From assembly GCF_002903165.1 (NCBI RefSeq), contig NZ_PPSK01000003.1, positions 1 to 64,000 of the forward strand: a DNA stretch of 64,000 nucleotides. Reading direction: 5' to 3'. This DNA comes from Halopseudomonas oceani (GTDB lineage Bacteria; Pseudomonadota; Gammaproteobacteria; Pseudomonadales; Pseudomonadaceae). Within the stretch, counting starts at the first letter, position 1. Every line of letters begins with the position of its first letter. The notes below the pieces were generated by a model. That model saw nothing but the letters and a program-made list of their open reading frames with translations. It had not been told where the DNA came from and did not search any database. A program made the translations under genes and the position numbers. Positions 1 to 8,232 of this stretch are shown one piece after another.

Positions 1-550
1 CCACCGCGCCCGCCAGCGCCGCCGCCAGTACGATCAGCGGAAAAGGTAGCTGCAGGAAAAATATCGCCGCGAAGGCCGCCAGAGCAATCGCCCAGAGCCA
101 GCGGTTACGCAGCACCCGGCCGCCGATCCGCCAGGCCGCCTGAAAGACCACGATCACCACCACTGGCTTGATCGCGTAGAACACCCCCGCTATCAGCGGA
201 AGATCGCCATAAACCAGATACACCCAGGCCAGCAACATCAGCAGACACAGCGACGGCAGGATAAAAAGCAACCCGGCCACTACCCCACCCCAGCTGCGAT
301 GCAGCAACCAGCCTAGATAGGTCGCCAACTGCTGCGCCTCCGGCCCGGGCAGCAGCATGCAGTAATTCAGGGCGTGCAAAAAACGGCGTTCGGATAACCA
401 ACGACGCCGGGACACCAGCTCCTCATGCATCAACGCAATCTGCCCGGCCGGCCCGCCAAAGCTGATAAACCCCAACTTCAGCCAGAAGCGAAATGCTTCG
501 CGCCTGCTCATTTGAGTTGCACCTTGCTGTACCGACCGTCTTGCTGTCAT
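1..550 (-). CDS. chrA: Chromate transporter ChrA family, partial
   Basis: This is the N-terminal part of a CHR-family inner-membrane transporter; the gene runs off the left edge. About 183 codons are visible. The conserved opening [17 protein letters not shown] and the following [22 protein letters not shown] stretch (split here only for reading) are characteristic of the ChrA N-terminal half, followed by several hydrophobic segments. The family exports chromate by antiport and confers chromate resistance. I chose the ATG whose first base is at 550 because a GAGAG Shine-Dalgarno lies about 7 bases upstream; an ATG at 511 ([10 protein letters not shown]) is an alternative. A TGA stop lies just upstream of 550 in frame. 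It is transcribed away from the gene at 711. Confidence 0.85.
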   Translation of the reverse strand, partial: MTARRSVQQGATQMSRREAFRFWLKLGFISFGGPAGQIALMHEELVSRRRWLSERRFLHALNYCMLLPGPEAQQLATYLGWLLHRSWGGVVAGLLFILPSLCLLMLLAWVYLVYGDLPLIAGVFYAIKPVVVIVVFQAAWRIGGRVLRNRWLWAIALAAFAAIFFLQLPFPLIVLAAALAGAV

Positions 551-710
551 TTTTCACTCTCTGTTCATGCTTGTGGCACAGAGTGACGCAGCAAAATTGC
601 AACTTAGCGTCAGCCACACAAAACCTTGGCAAGACTCACCACAACCCGCATGATAAGGCCTCGGATAAATTGGGCTCACATCAACATGCCCAGCCTACAG
701 GGATTTGTAG

Positions 711-1208
711 ATGTCTCCACTTCAGCTGTTTCGCCACGAAGCTGCAGCGCGTAACGCCTTGCTTATTTGCTGTGCTGCAGGGCTGATCTTACCTTTCGCT
801 GACCAGTCACCACGCAGTGATGCACTGATCAACCTCCCCTACCCGGACGTATTTATGGCTGTCTACAACAGCCTGCAGACAGCTCTGATCATCTATCTGA
901 TACACATCCTGCGCCACAACAAGCTGCCGGGTATCAACGAAACACCGACTGTCGAACCTGTGGGCATCTGGGGTTACATCTGGCGAGCCATGACTGGCTG
1001 GATTGTGGCCACAGGCATCGTCGTAACAGTTGCGATCAGCATTTCGCTGATCCTGACTGGCGGACAGAAGCAGCCACTCAGTACCCCAGGACTTCTTTTG
1101 CTTTACACCGGCGGATTATTTAGCTGCATTCCCGCCTGCTGGCTGCTGTTTTCCTACAACCGGCGTAACCAGCTGCAATGGGCTATATCCGTAGTACGTG
1201 ATCACTGA
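711..1208 (+). CDS. Hypothetical inner-membrane protein
   Basis: A 165-residue protein that I do not recognise. It shows about four hydrophobic segments: near residues 15-30, 47-65, 92-118 and 128-148, so it is probably an integral membrane protein with short loops. No catalytic or metal-binding motif is visible. The ribosome binding site before the ATG is weak. The next gene (unknown zinc-ribbon protein) follows after 45 bases in the same direction and may be co-transcribed. The region has slightly lower GC in the upstream 160 bases than the housekeeping genes, which hints at an accessory gene. Confidence 0.55.
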   Translation: MSPLQLFRHEAAARNALLICCAAGLILPFADQSPRSDALINLPYPDVFMAVYNSLQTALIIYLIHILRHNKLPGINETPTVEPVGIWGYIWRAMTGWIVATGIVVTVAISISLILTGGQKQPLSTPGLLLLYTGGLFSCIPACWLLFSYNRRNQLQWAISVVRDH

Positions 1209-1253
1209 CGCGCCCGGAAGCCCGATCAAAACAACAAAAAACGAGGAAACCCC

Positions 1254-1781
1254 ATGGCTAGCTGCGCATCATGCAACAAAATGATTTTGTTCGGAGGCGT
1301 TGAGGAACAAGGACTGCGTTTCTGCAACGCTCGCTGCCTGAGGGAGGGTCAGGTAGCCCTGGCAGCCAGACAAATGTCCTCGTATGACAGGACTAGACTG
1401 GTGCAGTCGGTCTATCGCGGGCCATGCCCGCGTTGCAAGGAAACAGGTTCAATCGACCTGCATCAATCGCACTTTGTGCAGTCGTTCATTCTGATTACCC
1501 GCTGGGGCACCAACGAACTGATCTGCTGCCGCCGCTGCGCACTGAAGCGGCAGGGGGGCGACGTGCTGCAATCGTTTCTGCTGGGCTGGTGGGGCATCCC
1601 GTTCGGCATTTTGATGACACCGATTCAGTTGCTGCGCAACGGCTACGCAATGCTGTTTCCGCCGAACACCACCGAGCCCTCAGAAGCATTCCAGCGCGTC
1701 GTCGTGGAACGCTTCCTGCGGCAGGCGATAGAAAACCAAGCCCAGCCCACCGCAACGGGCGGCCGCCGCTGGAACGAATAA
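1254..1781 (+). CDS. Unknown protein with multiple Cys-x2-Cys zinc-ribbon motifs
   Basis: A 175-residue protein preceded by a good AGGA ribosome binding site. Four cysteine pairs are visible: CASC at residues 4-7, C..C around 24-28, CPRC near 58-61, and CCRRC near 88-92, the spacing of two stacked zinc ribbons. A hydrophobic patch follows (about residues 104-132, with LLGWWGIPFGILMTPIQLL), which could anchor it to the membrane. The C-terminal tail is polar. I do not recognise a named family. Its stop codon abuts, base to base, the stop codon of the convergent FrnE-like gene. Confidence 0.65.
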   Translation: MASCASCNKMILFGGVEEQGLRFCNARCLREGQVALAARQMSSYDRTRLVQSVYRGPCPRCKETGSIDLHQSHFVQSFILITRWGTNELICCRRCALKRQGGDVLQSFLLGWWGIPFGILMTPIQLLRNGYAMLFPPNTTEPSEAFQRVVVERFLRQAIENQAQPTATGGRRWNE

Positions 1782-2429
1782 CTAGGCTGCTTGCGCGGCG
1801 ATATCCCGCAGCGCCTGCACCAGATACTCGGGCTCTTGCGCCCCGGAAATCAGGTACTGGCCGCTGATCACGAAGGCCGGTACCGACGAGATGCCCGCCT
1901 GCTGCCAATGAGCTTCGTCGGCGCGGACAATATCAGTAAACTGGTCACTGCTCAGCACTTTCTCGGCCTCTGCCGCATCAAGCCCAGCGGCACGCACGGC
2001 ATCGAGCAATACGTCCCTGTTGCTGACGTCCTTTGCCTCTCCGAAGTAGGCGTCGAACAAGGCCTGTTTCATCGCCGTCTGGCGATCATGTTCAGCCGCC
2101 CACTTCACCAGCCGGTGACCATCGAAGGTATTGGCGGTGTAGCGTTCCTGCATATGGGTGAAATTCAGCCCGAGACCGGTGGCGATACGAATCATGTCAT
2201 CCTGCGCCGCCCGCACCTCGACCTCGTTACGACCGTACTTGCGGCACAGCGCCTCGACAATCGGCATCGGCCGCTGGGCCGGATCGGGATTGAGCTCAAA
2301 GGCGTGCCACTCCACCTTTGCTTCCACCTCGCCTTCCAGCGCCGCCAAAGCCTGCTCCAGGCGAGCATAGCCGATGGCGCACCAAGGGCAGGCAATGTCG
2401 GAGACAATATCAATGGTCAGGTTCTGCAT
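1782..2429 (-). CDS. DsbA-family oxidoreductase, FrnE-like
   Basis: About 215 residues with the thioredoxin-fold active site CPWC at residues 14-17 and the cis-proline segment SSVPAFVISG near residue 185. The overall length and the helical insert match the FrnE / 2-hydroxychromene-2-carboxylate isomerase-like branch of the DsbA family. There is no signal peptide, so it acts in the cytoplasm, probably as a disulfide oxidoreductase or isomerase. I chose the ATG at 2429 because a GTGAG motif sits about 8 bases upstream; an in-frame GTG at 2441 has no ribosome binding site. Convergent with the zinc-ribbon gene, no spacer between the stops. Confidence 0.85.
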   Translation of the reverse strand: MQNLTIDIVSDIACPWCAIGYARLEQALAALEGEVEAKVEWHAFELNPDPAQRPMPIVEALCRKYGRNEVEVRAAQDDMIRIATGLGLNFTHMQERYTANTFDGHRLVKWAAEHDRQTAMKQALFDAYFGEAKDVSNRDVLLDAVRAAGLDAAEAEKVLSSDQFTDIVRADEAHWQQAGISSVPAFVISGQYLISGAQEPEYLVQALRDIAAQAA

Positions 2430-2543
2430 GGTGTTACTCACGTTTGGCTGGGTTTAAAGAATGAGACTACACCATATACAGCGGGTTTCATCGGGCATCA
2501 GCCACTGCTATAACTGCAAATAACCATCTTGCCGGTGATTACC

Positions 2544-2780
2544 ATGCTGCAACTGCGCCCCAACTGTGAATGCTGCGACCGCGACCTGCCCGCCGAGGCA
2601 ACCGATGCCCTGATCTGCAGCTTCGAATGCACGTTCTGCCGCGACTGCGCAGAACAGCGCTTCGCCGGAAGCTGTCCGAACTGCGGCGGCAACCTGGTCG
2701 TCCGCCCGATTCGCCCTACCGCTCTGCTGGAACGTTACCCGGCCAGCACCGAACGCGTACTCAAGACGCGCGCCCACTGA
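2544..2780 (+). CDS. DUF1272 small zinc-binding protein
   Basis: A 78-residue protein starting MLQLRPNCECCDRDL, the standard opening of DUF1272 proteins. Eight cysteines are arranged in C-x2-C pairs (NCECC, ECTFCRDC, CPNCGG), the pattern of a small treble-clef or RING-like zinc fold. Its function is unknown. The ATG at 2544 has GGTGA upstream and matches the family start; an in-frame TTG at 2529 is less likely. The stop overlaps the ATG of the following LysE gene by one base (TGATG), so the two are translationally coupled. Confidence 0.85.
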   Translation: MLQLRPNCECCDRDLPAEATDALICSFECTFCRDCAEQRFAGSCPNCGGNLVVRPIRPTALLERYPASTERVLKTRAH

Positions 2781-3373
2781 TGGATATCGGGACGCTGCTG
2801 CCGCTGTTTCTTGCGCTGATCGCACTTGCTGCCCTGCCCAGCACCAGCGTCGCACTGGTGGTAGTGCGCAGCGCAGAGAGCGGCATTGGCCAAGGCCTTG
2901 CCGCTGCGGTCGGCATTACCCTTGCCGACCTCCTGCTGGCAGCGCTGGCCCTGGCCGGCTGGCAGGCCGTCATGGAGAGTCTCGGCATAATGTTCAACAT
3001 TTTGCGCTGGCTGGCGGCCGCCTACCTGATCTGGTTTGGCTGGTCGCTGTGGTCTGGCTGTAAGGGAAAGACGGTGCTGCCCGCCAGCCAGGGTAGCTGG
3101 TTCAGCAGCCTGCTTGCCGGACTGCTGCTGACGCTGGGGGACATCAAAGCGCTGGTGTTCTATGCCAGTTTCTTCCCGCTGTTCATTACTGCACCACTAT
3201 CGCCGCTGGTGTGCCTGCAACTCTTGATCACCACTGCGGTAGCCCTGCTGCTGGTCAAAAGCCTCTACGCCTTGTTCGGCAGCCGCCTGACAAAACACCA
3301 TCACAGCCGCCCCCTAAGGCGACTCGGCGGCGGTCTGATCATAGGCTGCGGCCTCTGGCTTGCCAGTCGCTGA
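2780..3373 (+). CDS. LysE-family amino acid exporter
   Basis: A 197-residue inner-membrane protein with about six hydrophobic segments, the size of LysE/RhtB translocators. The start MDIGTLLPLFLALIALAALP is the usual N-terminal helix, and GDIKALVFYASFFPLFI near residue 118 matches the family's G-x-P/L-K motif region. Members export amino acids or homoserine lactones; the substrate here cannot be read from sequence. It is coupled to DUF1272 upstream by TGATG and followed 18 bases later by a monooxygenase-fold gene. Confidence 0.8.
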   Translation: MDIGTLLPLFLALIALAALPSTSVALVVVRSAESGIGQGLAAAVGITLADLLLAALALAGWQAVMESLGIMFNILRWLAAAYLIWFGWSLWSGCKGKTVLPASQGSWFSSLLAGLLLTLGDIKALVFYASFFPLFITAPLSPLVCLQLLITTAVALLLVKSLYALFGSRLTKHHHSRPLRRLGGGLIIGCGLWLASR

Positions 3374-3391
3374 TTGATTATCGAGAACCCC

Positions 3392-3748
3392 ATGCCCCAG
3401 ATTGCCAACACGCCACGGCCGCCCTACTACACGGTGATATTTACCTCCGTGCGAACCGAACAGGATGACGACTACGCGCAGACCGCGGCGCGCATGCTGG
3501 AACTCGCGGCTGAGCAGGAAGGGTTCCTTGGCGTTGAGTCAGCCCGCGACGGGCTCGGCATCACCCTGTCCTACTGGCGCGATCTGGACGCCATTCACCG
3601 CTGGAAGCAGCAAAGCGAGCACCTTGATGCCCAGCGCCGGGGTCGCAGCGACTGGTACGCCCAGTACCGGGTGCGTATTGCCCGGGTTGAGCGGGACTAC
3701 AGTTTCGACGCCCAACCGGTGGCCGCCCAGCCCCATCAGCCAGGCTGA
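3392..3748 (+). CDS. Antibiotic biosynthesis monooxygenase-domain protein (ABM)
   Basis: About 118 residues with a single ferredoxin-like ABM domain. The motifs YYTVIFTSVRTEQDD, EQEGFLGVESARD, and SYWRDLDAIHRWKQQSEH are the usual ones for the YqjZ-type proteins. Homologues act as cofactor-free monooxygenases or haem-binding proteins, but most are uncharacterised. I chose the ATG at 3392 over a TTG at 3374 that directly follows the LysE stop, because a GAG ribosome binding site lies 6 bases before the ATG. It is the likely third gene of the DUF1272-lysE transcript. Confidence 0.8.
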   Translation: MPQIANTPRPPYYTVIFTSVRTEQDDDYAQTAARMLELAAEQEGFLGVESARDGLGITLSYWRDLDAIHRWKQQSEHLDAQRRGRSDWYAQYRVRIARVERDYSFDAQPVAAQPHQPG

Positions 3749-3823
3749 GCTATAGTGACCTGTGGGCCGCCGCAGACGCTTCGGCAGGCTATCCAACAAG
3801 AGCCACAACACAGGAGCCACAGC

Positions 3824-5509
3824 ATGAGCGCAGCGATCCTGCTACTGATCGGGCTGGGGTTGATGACCCTGGGGTACTTCATTTATTCCCGCTTCATTGC
3901 CAACCGGATCTATCGCCTCGATCCGGATTTTCGTACGCCAGCACACGAGTTCGAAGATGGCATCGACTTCGTACCGACCAACCGCTTCGTGCTGTGGGGT
4001 CACCATTTCACCTCCGTCGCCGGCGCTGCACCCATCGTCGGGCCCGCCATTGCAGTAATCTGGGGCTGGCTGCCCGCCTTCATGTGGGTGGTCATGGGCA
4101 CCATCTTCTTCGCCGGCGTACACGATATGGGGGCGGTCTGGGCCAGCGTACGCAACAAGGCCAAATCAGTCGGTTCGCTGACCGGCGATGTGGTGGGCAA
4201 ACGCGCCCGCAGCATTTTCATGATCGTGATCTTCCTGGTGCTGCTGATGGTCAACGCGGTATTTGCGGTGGTGATTGCCAAGCTGATGATGAATTTCCCG
4301 ACCGCCGTTCTGCCGGTCTGGGGCGCCATTGCCGTCGCATTGATCATCGGCCAGTTGATCTATCGCCGCATGATCAGCCTGCCAGTGGTCTCGGTAATTG
4401 GCGTCGTTGCGCTCTATGCGCTGATCTGGGCAGGCCCGAGCGTCCCGATTCAGATGCCGGCCGAGGTTGCCGGACTGTCAGGCAATGCCATCTGGATTCT
4501 GCTGCTATTCCTCTACGCGGGCATCGCCTCAGTGTTGCCGGTGTGGATGCTGCTGCAGCCGCGTGACTACATCAATGGCTTGCAGCTGTTCGTCGGCCTG
4601 CTGATTCTGTACGGCGCAATCATGCTGCTGAACCCGGCGCTGGTCGCGCCGATGATCAACGATGATGTGCCTGCCGGCACGCCCTCGATCGTCCCGCTAC
4701 TGTTTGTCACCATCGCCTGCGGCGCCATTTCAGGCTTCCACGGGCTGGTGTCTTCCGGTACCACGTCCAAGCAGCTCGACAAGGAAACCGACGCCCGCTT
4801 CGTCGGCTACTTTGGAGCCATCGGTGAAGGCTGCCTGTCACTGGCGGCGATTCTGGTTGCCTGCGCCGGTTTTGCCAGCCTGACGGACTGGAAAGCCATG
4901 TATAGCGCCTTTGGCCAGGGTGGCGTGACCGCCTTCGTGCAGGGCGGCGCCTATGTCATCCACAACGGGCTGGGCCTGCCGCAGGTGACTGCCGCCACCC
5001 TGCTCACGGTGATGGCGGCCCTGTTCGCCGGCACTACCATGGATACCGGGCTGCGTCTGCAGCGCTATATTTTCCAGGAGTGGGGCGAGATCTATCATCA
5101 GGAGTGGATGAAGAAACCGCTGCCCGCCACCCTGCTGGCGATCGGCAGTTGCCTGCTGCTGGCCTTTGGTGCCGGCGGAGCGGACGGTGCCGGCGGCATG
5201 ATTATCTGGCCGCTGTTCGGCACCACCAACCAGTTGCTCGCCGGCCTGACCCTGCTGGTGATCACCGTCATGCTGGTGCACTACCGTCGGCCCATGTGGT
5301 ACACCCTGCTACCGCTGTGTTTCCTGCTGCTGATGACAGTGACCGCACTGGTGATTCAGCTCAAGACCTTCTACGACCAGCAGAACTACTTCCTGCTCGT
5401 GCTGGATATCGTGGTGCTGATTGCCGCCATTCTGGTCGCGCTGGAGTGCGCTGCGGCGCTGAAACGGCACTTGGCACTGGCGGCAGCGGAGCAAGCCGAT
5501 GGCCGCTGA
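3824..5509 (+). CDS. cstA: CstA-family transporter (carbon starvation / peptide or pyruvate type), short form
   Basis: A 561-residue polytopic inner-membrane protein with at least 13 hydrophobic segments. The N-terminal motif GHHFTSVAGAAPIVGPAIAV (residues about 62-81) and FFAGVHDMGAVWASVRNKAKS are signatures of CstA/BtsT carriers, which in E. coli import pyruvate or peptides under carbon limitation. It is much shorter than E. coli CstA (about 700). The ATG at 3824 has an AGGAG ribosome binding site. It overlaps the next gene by 11 bases. The next genes encode a small protein ending in Cys-Cys and an ArsA-like ATPase, so this is the transport component of a three-gene locus. Confidence 0.9.
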   Translation: MSAAILLLIGLGLMTLGYFIYSRFIANRIYRLDPDFRTPAHEFEDGIDFVPTNRFVLWGHHFTSVAGAAPIVGPAIAVIWGWLPAFMWVVMGTIFFAGVHDMGAVWASVRNKAKSVGSLTGDVVGKRARSIFMIVIFLVLLMVNAVFAVVIAKLMMNFPTAVLPVWGAIAVALIIGQLIYRRMISLPVVSVIGVVALYALIWAGPSVPIQMPAEVAGLSGNAIWILLLFLYAGIASVLPVWMLLQPRDYINGLQLFVGLLILYGAIMLLNPALVAPMINDDVPAGTPSIVPLLFVTIACGAISGFHGLVSSGTTSKQLDKETDARFVGYFGAIGEGCLSLAAILVACAGFASLTDWKAMYSAFGQGGVTAFVQGGAYVIHNGLGLPQVTAATLLTVMAALFAGTTMDTGLRLQRYIFQEWGEIYHQEWMKKPLPATLLAIGSCLLLAFGAGGADGAGGMIIWPLFGTTNQLLAGLTLLVITVMLVHYRRPMWYTLLPLCFLLLMTVTALVIQLKTFYDQQNYFLLVLDIVVLIAAILVALECAAALKRHLALAAAEQADGR

Positions 5510-5780
5510 CCGTGGCGAGAAATGGCGCGCCTGGCTGAGTCAGGCGCGCTTCTTCCTGGAAGAGGCCTATAGCTCGCGCTACCGCGGTGCTATCGCCCGC
5601 AGCCGACGTGACCATGATGATCTATTCATGCTGCTGGTGTTCAGCGAGATGATGGGCGTGCCCAACCCAGCGTCCTACTACACTCTGGAGCTGCAGCCAC
5701 TGCTGCTTGAACGCTTCCACGACTGGCACCGACGCATGGGCATGGAGCATTCACCGCTGGACCATTTCCGCTGCTGCTGA
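5499..5780 (+). CDS. Small CstA-associated protein ending in Cys-Cys (cory-CC-star type)
   Basis: A 93-residue protein whose last residues are HFRCC. I recall this family being called cory-CC-star in NCBI annotation. It has no membrane segment; the middle is helical and rich in Arg and aromatic residues (RARFFLEEAYSSRYRGAIA-like). E. coli CstA and BtsT are each paired with a small protein (YbdD, YjiX) that also ends in RCC, so a CC tail next to a CstA carrier is a recurring theme even though the bodies differ. GGAG lies upstream of the ATG, inside the cstA end. The terminal cysteine pair could bind a metal, be modified, or contact the carrier; none of this is shown. Confidence 0.75.
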   Translation: MAADRGEKWRAWLSQARFFLEEAYSSRYRGAIARSRRDHDDLFMLLVFSEMMGVPNPASYYTLELQPLLLERFHDWHRRMGMEHSPLDHFRCC

Positions 5781-5794
5781 TCGGGAGAGCCGAC

Positions 5795-6814
5795 ATTTCC
5801 ACTACCAACCTTGATCTGCTGCAACGCCGCCTGCTCTGGGTCGGCGGCAAGGGCGGCGTAGGCAAAACCACGGTCGCTGCAGCGCTGGCCGTGCTGGCGG
5901 CAAGCCGGGGGCTACGCTGCCTGATCGTCTCGACTGACTCGGCGCACAGCCTGGGAGATGTGTTTGATCGTCCGCTGGATGATCGCCCGAAACGCCTGCT
6001 GCCCAATCTGGACGCCATGGAAATCGACCCCGACGCCGAGGTCGACGCCCATCTGCAACGGGTAACCGAGCAGATGCGCAAACTGGCCGCGCCGGAGATG
6101 CTGAGCGAGCTGAAGCGACAGATGCAATTGACCCGCCATTCGCCCGGGACTCAGGAGGCGGCGCTGCTTGAGCGCATCGCCAGACTGGTCACGGCGCCGC
6201 CAGACAACTACGACCTGATTATCTTCGACACCGCCCCGACCGGGCATACCCTGCGCCTGCTCACCCTCCCCGAAGCCATGGCCGCCTGGACCGACGGACT
6301 GCTCAGCCACAACCGTAAGTCTGCGGAGCTGGGCAAGGTGCTGCAGCACCTGACGCCTCGCAGCGGGCGTGATCTGAATAGCCCGTTTGACGACCCCAAC
6401 GAAGACCCTCTGGACGGCCTGGACCAGCGCACCCGCAGCGTTGCTGAAACCTTGCGCAACCGTAGACGACTGTTCCATAAGGCTCGCCGCCAGTTAGAGG
6501 ACCCGACGGTCAGCGGTTTTCTGTTTGTGCTGACAGCCGAGCGACTGCCGATTCTGGAAACGGTACGGGCAGTAGAGAGTCTGCAGCAGGCGCAGATTCC
6601 GGTCGCTGCAGCGCTGGTCAACCGGGTCATCCCCGACAGTGCCGACGGCCACTTCCTGCAGCAACGACGACGGCAGGAAGCCAGCTACCTGCAACGTATT
6701 GACCACGACTTGGGCCACCTGCCGCGCCCGCTATTACCCTGGCTGGAAACCGACGTGCAGGGCATCGAGGTCCTTCAGCAACTGGCCCAGCTGTTGGCAG
6801 AACAGGGGTTTTAG
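5795..6814 (+). CDS. ArsA/Get3-family ATPase, probable ATT start
   Basis: A 339-residue P-loop ATPase. The deviant Walker A GGKGGVGKTT (residues about 18-27), switch I STDSAHSLGDVF and switch II FDTAPTGHTLRLL are diagnostic of ArsA/Get3 proteins. It holds a single ATPase half. Only one cysteine is present, so neither the metalloid-binding cysteines of ArsA nor the CxxC zinc site of Get3 exists, arguing against arsenite export. The frame has no ATG or GTG before the P-loop; ATT at 5795 sits 5 bases after a strong GGGAGAG ribosome binding site, giving MSTTNLDLLQRRLLWVGGKG. A CTG at 5816 is the alternative. Adjacent to the CC-tail gene (14-base gap). Confidence 0.85.
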   Translation: MSTTNLDLLQRRLLWVGGKGGVGKTTVAAALAVLAASRGLRCLIVSTDSAHSLGDVFDRPLDDRPKRLLPNLDAMEIDPDAEVDAHLQRVTEQMRKLAAPEMLSELKRQMQLTRHSPGTQEAALLERIARLVTAPPDNYDLIIFDTAPTGHTLRLLTLPEAMAAWTDGLLSHNRKSAELGKVLQHLTPRSGRDLNSPFDDPNEDPLDGLDQRTRSVAETLRNRRRLFHKARRQLEDPTVSGFLFVLTAERLPILETVRAVESLQQAQIPVAAALVNRVIPDSADGHFLQQRRRQEASYLQRIDHDLGHLPRPLLPWLETDVQGIEVLQQLAQLLAEQGF

Positions 6815-8073
6815 CGCAGGCGCAATGGTTGCCCTGCCGCCCTGCGCTCTTCCTGCCACTGCTCCAATGTTTGCGCGGCGTCTTCACCCGACAGCTGACC
6901 GATGATCTGAAAGTAATCCTGATGCAGCGGGTCAGCCATGACCTCAGCACGTGGTTTGATGCGCACCGCATAGACCGTCTGCAGATTCTGATGATCGAAG
7001 GCGCGCCAGGTCTGGGTATCCTTCAACAACTGATAGCTGTGCCCTTCCAGCGCGCCAATCAATGCTTCGCTATCAAGCGAACCGCTGCGCGTAACCGCAT
7101 CAGCCCACTGATAGACGATGCTGTAGGCCGACGCAGCCGAGCTGGAAGGATAGGTCTGATAGCGCTCGACGAAGGTACTGACAAACTGCTCGCCACGCTC
7201 AAAGCCGAAGTCACGAGGCACATTCCAGGTCCAGGGTACGGCCCCCACCACACCCGCCATCACCGCTGGCCCGGCCTGCTCAACCATGCTGAGAGTCAGG
7301 TTAGGCACCACCACCTGTACGTTGTCAAAACCCAGCTGATGAACAATCCTCATTGCCTTGACCATCTGATCACCGAACAGCACCAGCACCAGCACCTCGG
7401 GATTGGCATCGCGGGCCTCTTGCAGTGCCTCGCGCAGCTCACGCAACGAAGCGCTGGGGAACGGAATCAGCGTCGAACCATGCACACCGGCATCGTCGGT
7501 ACCGGTAAAATGGCGCATCGATGCCTCGGTGCTGTGACCCCAAGTGTAATCCGCAGTCACGTAGTAATAGTGCTTATCCGCAAACTGGGCCTGCAGCTGC
7601 GCCGCCAGTACGCGCGCCGCCATCCAGGCATTGTAACTCTCGCGGAACAGGTAGCGCTGACCGTCACGCCCGGTGGTGTCATTGGAGTAAGTCAAGGTGC
7701 CAAAGTACAGCAGTCCCCGCTCACGGGCCCGCTTGCCAGCAGCAATCGCGACCGCACTGGAGGCACCGCCAAACAGCATGCGGGCACCGGCATCGGCCAG
7801 CTCATCAACATTACGCACCGCCCGCTCCGGATTGGAGGCCGAGTCGCGCTCGAGCAGTTCAAGCGGACGGCCTAGCACCCCGCCAGCCTGATTGATCTCG
7901 TCCAGCGCCAGCATCGCGCCGCGCATTTGCATCAGGCCCTCCTGGGCGTACTGACCGGTGCGCGGCAGGTTTACGCCCAGCACAATCGGCTCGGCGGCAC
8001 TGGCGAAACAAACCCAGCCCATGGCGAGACAGGTCAACAAGCAACGGAACAGGCGAGTGATACCTAGAGTCAT
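6811..8073 (-). CDS. Periplasmic substrate-binding protein, branched-chain amino acid / urea type, orphan
   Basis: About 420 residues with a Sec signal peptide (hydrophobic core CLLTCLAMGWVCFASA, cut near ASAAEP) and a Peripla_BP_6 fold starting VLGVNLPRTGQYAQEG, as in LivJ, UrtA and AmiC homologues. No permease or ATPase gene is nearby, so it is an orphan binding protein that may serve a distant transporter or a sensor. The ATG at 8073 is preceded by AAGGA at 8 bases; the ATG at 8082 overlaps that ribosome binding site and is unlikely. Its stop codon overlaps the stop of the convergent ATPase gene by three bases. Divergent from the TIM-barrel gene at 8233. Confidence 0.85.
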   Translation of the reverse strand: MTLGITRLFRCLLTCLAMGWVCFASAAEPIVLGVNLPRTGQYAQEGLMQMRGAMLALDEINQAGGVLGRPLELLERDSASNPERAVRNVDELADAGARMLFGGASSAVAIAAGKRARERGLLYFGTLTYSNDTTGRDGQRYLFRESYNAWMAARVLAAQLQAQFADKHYYYVTADYTWGHSTEASMRHFTGTDDAGVHGSTLIPFPSASLRELREALQEARDANPEVLVLVLFGDQMVKAMRIVHQLGFDNVQVVVPNLTLSMVEQAGPAVMAGVVGAVPWTWNVPRDFGFERGEQFVSTFVERYQTYPSSSAASAYSIVYQWADAVTRSGSLDSEALIGALEGHSYQLLKDTQTWRAFDHQNLQTVYAVRIKPRAEVMADPLHQDYFQIIGQLSGEDAAQTLEQWQEERRAAGQPLRLR

Positions 8074-8232
8074 GGCAAACATCCTTGATGCTCAGCAGAA
8101 TAGCCACATGATTTCACAGGCATATGACAGCTGGCAGTGTCCTTTGGTCGCATCCAAGTCGGATAACGACTGGCAGCCCTCATAGCGCGGTGCTATACAG
8201 AATATTTTATTGACCGCCACGGAAGGTTACCC

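Noticed and set aside
2570-2779. N-terminal extension of the LysE-family gene
   Set aside because: It overlaps DUF1272 in another frame; the TGATG-linked ATG at 2780 gives a normal LysE start.
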